Shown here one piece after another: positions 58,641 to 64,000 of a stretch of DNA of 64,000 bases. Both the position numbers and the translations under genes were made by a program. Under the pieces are notes generated by a model. The model saw only the letters and a program-made list of their open reading frames with translations. It was not told the origin of the DNA and ran no database searches. The first letter of the stretch is position 1; every line of letters begins with the position of its first letter. The DNA comes from UBA2357 sp046295975 (GTDB lineage Bacteria > Pseudomonadota > Gammaproteobacteria > Burkholderiales > Rhodocyclaceae): contig JBKBMG010000018.1 in NCBI GenBank assembly GCA_046295975.1, forward strand, positions 1 to 64,000, written 5' to 3'.

Positions 58641-59789
58641 ATGGCCGAAGAAAGCGATCTCGAAAAGACCGAACAACCTTCACCACGACGACTGGAACAG
58701 GCCCGCGAGGAAGGGCAGGTTCCGCAGTCGCGCGAGCTGTCGACCTTTCTCGTGCTCATCATCGGGGTCACCGGCCTGTGGCTGATGGGTGGCTGGATCG
58801 GCCCGCGGGTGCTCAACACCTTGCGTCAGGGGTTTGCTTTCGATCGCAATATGGCCTTCGATACGCAACTCATGCTCGAAGGTTTCGGACTGCTGTTCAC
58901 CCAGATGCTGCTGACCTTCGTGCCCTTGTTCGGGCTGTTGATGGTTGCCGCCGTCACCGCGCCGATCCTGCTCGGCGGCTTCGTGTTCTCGCCCAAGGCG
59001 CTGGGCCTGAAGTTCGATCGCATGAATCCGCTCAAGGGTCTGGGCCGGATGTTTTCAGTGCACGGCCTGGCCGAACTGGTGAAGTCCATCCTCAAGACCC
59101 TGGTGGTCGGCACGATGGGCGTGCTGGTGATGTATCGCGAGCACGAGCACGTATTCTCGCTGATGACCCTGTCGCTCGAGCGCGCCATTCCCGAATTTCT
59201 CGACACCCTGGTGTTCGCCGCGTTGATCATCGTGCTGGGATTGGCGTTGATCGCCCTGATCGACGTGCCGTTCCAGCTCTGGCAGTACCAGCGCAAACTG
59301 CGCATGACCAAGGACGAGGTCAAGCGCGAGAACAAGGAGCAGGAGGGCGATCCGCACGTCAAGGCACGGGTGCGCAGCCTGCAGCGCGAAATGGCGCGTC
59401 GCCGGATGATGGCGGAAGTGCCCAAGGCGGATGTGGTGGTCACCAACCCGACGCACTTCTCGGTGGCGCTCAAGTACGACTCGCAGCGCATGGGGGCGCC
59501 GGTGGTCGTGGCCAAGGGACGCGGCGAAATCGCGCTGAGGATTCGCGAACTCGCGCGCGAGCATGACGTGCCGCTGCTCGAGGCGCCGCCCCTGGCGCGG
59601 GCGCTATACACCCACTGCGAGCTCGAGCAGGCGGTGCCGGTGGGGCTGTACACCGCCGTTGCCGAAGTCATGGCCTACGTCTACCAGCTGAATCACTGGC
59701 TGTCGCACGGTGGTGCGCGGCCGCACGAACCGGGGGCACTGCCGGTGCCACCCGATCTGGATCCCGGCATACCCGAGGGGGCAGCATGA
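58641..59789 (+). CDS. flhB: Flagellar export protein FlhB
   Basis: 382 aa. Four transmembrane helices lie in the first ~210 residues (STFLVLIIGVTGLWLMGGWI and others). The cytoplasmic switch domain carries the autocleavage site NPTH (VTNPTHFSVALKYDSQRMGA). FlhB sets the change from rod-hook to filament export. The initial MAEESDLEKTEQPSPRRLEQ is standard for the family. Confidence 0.96.
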   Translation: MAEESDLEKTEQPSPRRLEQAREEGQVPQSRELSTFLVLIIGVTGLWLMGGWIGPRVLNTLRQGFAFDRNMAFDTQLMLEGFGLLFTQMLLTFVPLFGLLMVAAVTAPILLGGFVFSPKALGLKFDRMNPLKGLGRMFSVHGLAELVKSILKTLVVGTMGVLVMYREHEHVFSLMTLSLERAIPEFLDTLVFAALIIVLGLALIALIDVPFQLWQYQRKLRMTKDEVKRENKEQEGDPHVKARVRSLQREMARRRMMAEVPKADVVVTNPTHFSVALKYDSQRMGAPVVVAKGRGEIALRIRELAREHDVPLLEAPPLARALYTHCELEQAVPVGLYTAVAEVMAYVYQLNHWLSHGGARPHEPGALPVPPDLDPGIPEGAA

Positions 59790-59835
59790 GGCAGGCCTGT
59801 TCCCGCGTGATGCATGAGTCGTATGAGGTTTTCAC

Positions 59836-61929
59836 ATGCTTGAAACCCTGAACCTGCGGGCGTTGCTGACGCCGACGAATCTGCGCCTGCTGGGGGCGCC
59901 GATCTTCATCATCATGATCCTGTCGATGATGGTGCTGCCGCTACCGGCGTTCGGCCTGGATCTGCTGTTTACCTTCAACATCTCGCTGGCGGTGATGGTG
60001 ATGCTGGTGGCGATGTACACCCGCAAACCGCTCGACTTCTCGGTCTTTCCCACGGTATTGCTGGTCACCACGCTGCTGCGGCTGGCGCTCAACGTTGCGT
60101 CGACCCGCATCGTGCTGCTGGAGGGGCATACCGGGCCTGATGCCGCAGGCAAGGTCATCGAGGCTTTCGGCTACTTCCTGGTTGGCGGCAATACCGCGAT
60201 TGGCCTGGTGGTGTTCGGTATTCTGGTGTTGATCAACTTCGTGGTCATCACCAAGGGTGCCGGGCGCATCGCCGAGGTGAGTGCGCGCTTCACCCTGGAC
60301 GCGATGCCCGGCAAGCAGATGGCGATCGATGCCGACCTCAACGCCGGCCTCGTCGATGAGAAGGAGGCCAAGCGACGGCGCAAGGAGGTGGCGCAGGAGT
60401 CCGATTTCTACGGCGCGATGGACGGTGCTTCCAAGTTCGTGCGCGGTGACGCGATCGCCGGCATTCTCATCCTGCTCATCAACATCATCGGCGGGCTGGT
60501 GGTCGGTACCGTGCAGCACGGCATGCCCATGGGGCAGGCGATCGAAACCTACACGCTGCTCACCATCGGTGACGGGCTGGTGGCGCAGATTCCGGCGTTG
60601 ATCATCTCCGTGGCCGCCGGTCTGGTGGTGTCGCGTGTCGGCGACGAGGGTGACGTGGGTGGCCTGGTCATCAACCAGGTCTTCTCAAATCCGCAGGTGC
60701 TGATGCTGACCGCCGGCATCATCGGCGTGCTCGGTCTCATCCCGGGCATGCCCAACCTGGTGTTCATACTGATTTCGGCCGCGTTCGGCGGGCTCGCCTG
60801 GCATCGCTACAAGGCTGGGCGCGAGGCCGCTGCGGCCGAGGCAGAGGCGCCGGCGGCCGCGGCGGCCGAGGCGCCGTCCGCAGAAGCGGTGGATGCCAGC
60901 TGGAACGACGTGACGCCGGTCGATGTGCTGGGGCTGGAAGTCGGCTACCGCCTGATCCCCATGGTGGACAAGGGGCAGGATGGCGAACTGCTCAAACGCA
61001 TCCGCGGCCTGCGCAAGAAGTTCGCTCAGGAAGTCGGCTTCCTGACCGCGCCGGTCCATATCCGCGACAATCTGGAACTTCGGCCAAATGCTTATCGGAT
61101 TACCCTGAAGGGCGTCGAGATTGGCGCCGGCGAGGCCTATCCGGGCCAGTATCTGGCGATCAACCCTGGCCGGGTGACCGGGACGCTCAGTGGCCGCGAG
61201 ACGCGCGACCCAGCCTTCAATCTGCCCGCGTACTGGATCGAATCCGGCCAGCGAGAACAGGCGCATGCGCTCGGCTACACGGTGGTGGATGCCAGCACCG
61301 TGGTGGCCACCCACCTCAACCACCTCATCCTCAGCCATGCGGCGGAGCTGCTGGGCCGCCAGGAGACCCAGGCCTTGCTCGACCACATTGCCAAGACCAC
61401 GCCCAAGCTGGTGGAGGATCTGGTGCCCAATGTGCTGCAGGTGGGTGTGATACAGCGCGTGCTCCAGTATCTGCTGGAGGAGGGCGTGAATATCCGCGAC
61501 ATGCGCAGCATCATCGAGATCCTCGCCGAGCATGCACCGCGCACCCAGGACCCGATGGAACTCACCACCCGCGTCCGTCAGGGGCTGGGCCGCGCCATCA
61601 TCCAGAGCCTGTTCCCCGGCAACGAGGAGCTGCAGGTACTGGCGCTCGACCCCACTCTGGAGCGCATCCTCACCCAGGCCATGTCCAGCGGCGATGGCGC
61701 GATCGAACCGGGTCTTGCCGACGGCCTGTTGCGTCAGACCGCCGAAGGTGCGCAACGCCAGGAAGACATCGGGCTGCCGCCGGTGCTGCTGGTGCCGCCG
61801 CAGCTGCGCTGGCTGCTGTCGCGCTTCCTGCGTCGCAGCGTGCCGTCGCTCAAGGTCATCTCCAACGCCGAGGTACCCGAGTCACGCACCATCCGCGTTT
61901 CGGCGATGGTGGGTGGAGCTGCGGGTTGA
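59836..61929 (+). CDS. flhA: Flagellar export gate protein FlhA
   Basis: 697 aa. Eight predicted transmembrane helices lie in the N-terminal half, the FHIPEP-type motif region reads LLVTTLLRLALNVASTRIVL, and the cytoplasmic domain contains ETRDPAFNLPAYWIESGQRE and the substrate-chaperone platform. An Ala/Glu-rich linker (about 330-355) joins the halves. FlhA forms the nonameric gate for flagellar export. Confidence 0.97.
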   Translation: MLETLNLRALLTPTNLRLLGAPIFIIMILSMMVLPLPAFGLDLLFTFNISLAVMVMLVAMYTRKPLDFSVFPTVLLVTTLLRLALNVASTRIVLLEGHTGPDAAGKVIEAFGYFLVGGNTAIGLVVFGILVLINFVVITKGAGRIAEVSARFTLDAMPGKQMAIDADLNAGLVDEKEAKRRRKEVAQESDFYGAMDGASKFVRGDAIAGILILLINIIGGLVVGTVQHGMPMGQAIETYTLLTIGDGLVAQIPALIISVAAGLVVSRVGDEGDVGGLVINQVFSNPQVLMLTAGIIGVLGLIPGMPNLVFILISAAFGGLAWHRYKAGREAAAAEAEAPAAAAAEAPSAEAVDASWNDVTPVDVLGLEVGYRLIPMVDKGQDGELLKRIRGLRKKFAQEVGFLTAPVHIRDNLELRPNAYRITLKGVEIGAGEAYPGQYLAINPGRVTGTLSGRETRDPAFNLPAYWIESGQREQAHALGYTVVDASTVVATHLNHLILSHAAELLGRQETQALLDHIAKTTPKLVEDLVPNVLQVGVIQRVLQYLLEEGVNIRDMRSIIEILAEHAPRTQDPMELTTRVRQGLGRAIIQSLFPGNEELQVLALDPTLERILTQAMSSGDGAIEPGLADGLLRQTAEGAQRQEDIGLPPVLLVPPQLRWLLSRFLRRSVPSLKVISNAEVPESRTIRVSAMVGGAAG

Positions 61930-62104
61930 GGGTGCGCGCGATGCTTGCCACGACCACACAGGGGGCTTTGGAACTACGCTGCAGTGGTGGGAATAAGCGG
62001 GGAGAAACCAGTTTATTCCGGGCGCTCCGCGGCTGGGCAGCACCACATAATGGAGTCGATCCTGCGCGGAATGTATGGAATGCGCGGAGGCAGGGAGACC
62101 CGGT

Positions 62105-63739
62105 ATGAACGTCAAGCGCTATTTTGGAAAAACCGCCCGCGACGCCTTGCGTGAGCTCAAGGCGGAACTCGGTGCGGATGCCATTGTGCTGTCAAACCGG
62201 GCAGTGCCGGGGGGCGTCGAAATCCTGGCGCTGCCGTCCGAGGCAGTGGGTGCCTTCCAGGCAGCCGCCGCGGCGCCGCAGCGAGCCGCCCCGGCGCCGG
62301 CCGCGCCTGAAGAAGCGGGGCCCGGTTTCGCCACCGACGAAGATGATTACCGGGTGAGTCTCTCCGCCATGCGTGCGCAGCCGTCTCGCGCGGTGGCCAC
62401 GGCGAACGCCGAGCCGCTGCGAGCGGGTGGGCTGCGGGAACGCCAGGTGGCCGAAGCGGATCGGTCGCAACAAGGTGGGGGGCGCGCGGAACGGTCGCAC
62501 GAGTTCTCCGCCCACGCGTCGATCTTGGAGCCGGCCCCGGTGGTCCGGCCGTTCCAGCCCCCACGGGTGGAGACGGCCGACTACCTGATGCGCCAGGCAC
62601 CCTATCCAGACGAGATTCTGATCTCACGGCCGGATGTGGCGCGCGACGAGCCGCCCGCTGCGGCCGCGCGCAAGCCGCAGGCTGCTCATCGGGCGCCGAT
62701 TGCCGAGTCCGCGTCCGATGGCGAGTTGTCGGCGGGTGCGACTTCGGCGGCTGCGGTGTCGGCCGACCGGGCCCGTCGCGACGAGGTACGCATTCAGGCG
62801 CTGCAGGAAGCCAACGCCAAGCTCATGGATGAACTCGGCAGCATTCGCGGCATGATCGAGCGCCAGCTTGCGGGCTTCGCCTGGGGGGAGACCCGCAAAA
62901 AGGCGCCGGCCCGTGCCGAGATCGTCGGTGAATTGCTGGAGGCCGGTTTCTCCAGCACGCTCGCGCGCGAACTTGCCGACGCGGTCGGCGACGATGCGAC
63001 GCTGGAAGCCGCACGTGCAACCGTCAAGCAACTGCTTGCACGCGACATGCGGGCCATGTCGTCGGACGCCGACCTCATCGACCAGGGCGGAGTGTATGCG
63101 CTGGTCGGCCCTACCGGGGTCGGCAAGACCACGACCACCGCCAAGATTGCCGCGCGCTTTGTGGTGCGCCACGGCGCCGAGCGGCTTGCCCTGATCACCA
63201 CCGACGGCTACCGCATCGGTGCTCAGGAACAGTTGCGCATCTACGGCCGGATTCTGGGCGTGCCGGTGTTCCCGGTGCGCGACGCCTCCGAACTGCGCCA
63301 GACGCTGGGCGAACTGCGCAACAAGCACATGGTGTTGATCGACACCGTCGGCATGAGTCAGCGCGACCGCATGGTCGCTCAGCAGGCGGCCATGCTCAGC
63401 GGCGCCGGCAACGTGCGCCGCTTGCTGCTGCTCAACGCCACCTGCCGCGGCGACACCCTGGACGACGTGATCCGTGCCTACCGCGGGCCCGACCTCGCCG
63501 GCTGCGTGTTCACCAAGGTGGACGAGGCGGCCTCACTCGCACCGGCGATCGGCGCGGCCATCGCGCACGAGCTGGAGGTGTTCTACGTCACCAACGGCCA
63601 GCGGGTGCCCGAGGACCTGCACCTGCCGAACCGGGCCTACCTGCTGCACCGCGCCTTGCGCGCCCGCGGCGAGGATTCGCCGTGGCGGCTGCGTGACGAT
63701 GAGGCGGCGCTGATGATGGCCGCTGGAATGGAGCGCTGA
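62105..63739 (+). CDS. flhF: Flagellar SRP-like GTPase FlhF
   Basis: 544 aa. The N-terminal B domain (MNVKRYFGKTARDALRELKA) is followed by a long variable Ala/Arg/Pro-rich region (about 55-240), then the NG domain with P-loop GPTGVGKTTTTAKIAARFVV, switch LITTDGYRIGAQEQLRIYG and IDTVGMSQRDRMV. FlhF places the polar flagellum and directs FliF assembly. The ATG at 62105 follows GGAGACC. It lies 1 bp before flhG. Confidence 0.95.
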   Translation: MNVKRYFGKTARDALRELKAELGADAIVLSNRAVPGGVEILALPSEAVGAFQAAAAAPQRAAPAPAAPEEAGPGFATDEDDYRVSLSAMRAQPSRAVATANAEPLRAGGLRERQVAEADRSQQGGGRAERSHEFSAHASILEPAPVVRPFQPPRVETADYLMRQAPYPDEILISRPDVARDEPPAAAARKPQAAHRAPIAESASDGELSAGATSAAAVSADRARRDEVRIQALQEANAKLMDELGSIRGMIERQLAGFAWGETRKKAPARAEIVGELLEAGFSSTLARELADAVGDDATLEAARATVKQLLARDMRAMSSDADLIDQGGVYALVGPTGVGKTTTTAKIAARFVVRHGAERLALITTDGYRIGAQEQLRIYGRILGVPVFPVRDASELRQTLGELRNKHMVLIDTVGMSQRDRMVAQQAAMLSGAGNVRRLLLLNATCRGDTLDDVIRAYRGPDLAGCVFTKVDEAASLAPAIGAAIAHELEVFYVTNGQRVPEDLHLPNRAYLLHRALRARGEDSPWRLRDDEAALMMAAGMER

Positions 63740-63740
63740 C

Positions 63741-64000
63741 ATGATCGACTCGCGAGAAGACCAGGCCGCCGGGCTGCGCCGCCTGTTCCGCCGTACGCCG
63801 CCCACGGTGGTGGCCGTGTATGCGACCGGTCGCAATCACATGTGCACCACGGTGCAGACCGCTTATCGCATTGCCGGGCAATCGGAGCGGGTGCTGATCC
63901 TCGACGAGGCGCCGGGCGAGGGCGCACTGGCCGGCGTGTTCGACCTGCCCCCGGGCCCGGACCTGCTGAGCGTGCTGGGCGGCAGGGTGGGCGCGCGGGC
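63741..64000 (+). CDS. flhG: FlhG/FleN-like ParA-family protein (truncated by the window)
   Basis: The first 86 residues are visible; the gene continues past the window end. It starts right after flhF, where FlhG regularly lies. The N-terminus has the FlhG-like leader (EDQAAGLRRLF, related to the DQA motif that contacts FlhF). The P-loop is unusual: ATGRNHMCTT at residues 28-37 replaces the standard Gly-rich KGGVGKT, and the following Walker A' region is LILDEAPGEG. It may be an ATPase-deficient FlhG-like regulator of flagellar number. The rest of the gene is needed to judge. Confidence 0.75.
   Translation, partial: MIDSREDQAAGLRRLFRRTPPTVVAVYATGRNHMCTTVQTAYRIAGQSERVLILDEAPGEGALAGVFDLPPGPDLLSVLGGRVGAR

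Overview
The window reads as a high-GC betaproteobacterial chromosome of the Azoarcus/Thauera/Aromatoleum type (Rhodocyclales). The evidence is gene content and order: surE-pcm-nlpD-rpoS, dapA-bamC, flhB-flhA-flhF-flhG, and an anthranilate (2-aminobenzoate) degradation cluster that works through CoA thioesters. No 16S rRNA gene is present, so the genus is an inference.

Positions 1 to about 28,045 form a genomic island. Its backbone is a decayed integrative conjugative element (ICE) of the PFGI-1/SPI-7/ICEclc family. On the minus strand lie an AlpA regulator, parA, a small gene, parB, DUF2857, an STY4528-type replication protein, PFL_4669, DUF3158, SSB, the rest of a TraG-like protein, and a MobH relaxase (traI). 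The type IV secretion genes expected between SSB and TraG are missing. In their place are a MerR regulator and a carboxymuconolactone-decarboxylase (CMD) gene that has fused in frame to the truncated traG. A PrlF-YhaV toxin-antitoxin pair and an IS21 remnant sit at the far end. No integrase is in the window.

From 13.6 to 27.3 kb the island carries a LysR regulator, repeated and partly decayed modules that pair multi-AP2-repeat proteins with XRE-like HTH proteins, a type VI immunity-like gene (DUF3396), and a type VI effector set: VgrG, an Eag chaperone (DUF1795), a 1479-aa Rhs/PAAR protein with a variable toxin tip, and a likely immunity protein. A pntA relic follows. The island ends at a perfect 20-bp copy of a tRNA-Gly 3' end, which looks like an attachment site.

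From about 28.1 kb onward the sequence is ordinary chromosome. It holds tRNA-Cys, tRNA-Gly and tRNA-Ser, a chemoreceptor, surE-pcm-nlpD-rpoS, mltB with a transglutaminase/DUF58/MoxR group, a histone-deacetylase-like gene, dapA-bamC, an Ala-rich lipoprotein, a ribosomal oxygenase and rlmD. At 47.2-56.8 kb is a catabolic cluster: a MarR regulator, a 2-aminobenzoate-CoA ligase, and a divergent operon with a 2-aminobenzoyl-CoA monooxygenase/reductase, SDR, enoyl-CoA hydratase, acyl-CoA dehydrogenase, tryptophan 2,3-dioxygenase, thioesterase and a RidA-like protein. Together they suggest tryptophan/anthranilate breakdown through CoA thioesters. The MarR-type control region between the two transcripts is visible. 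The window closes with tRNA-Ser(UGA), rluE, a DUF192 protein and the flagellar genes flhB, flhA, flhF and the start of flhG.
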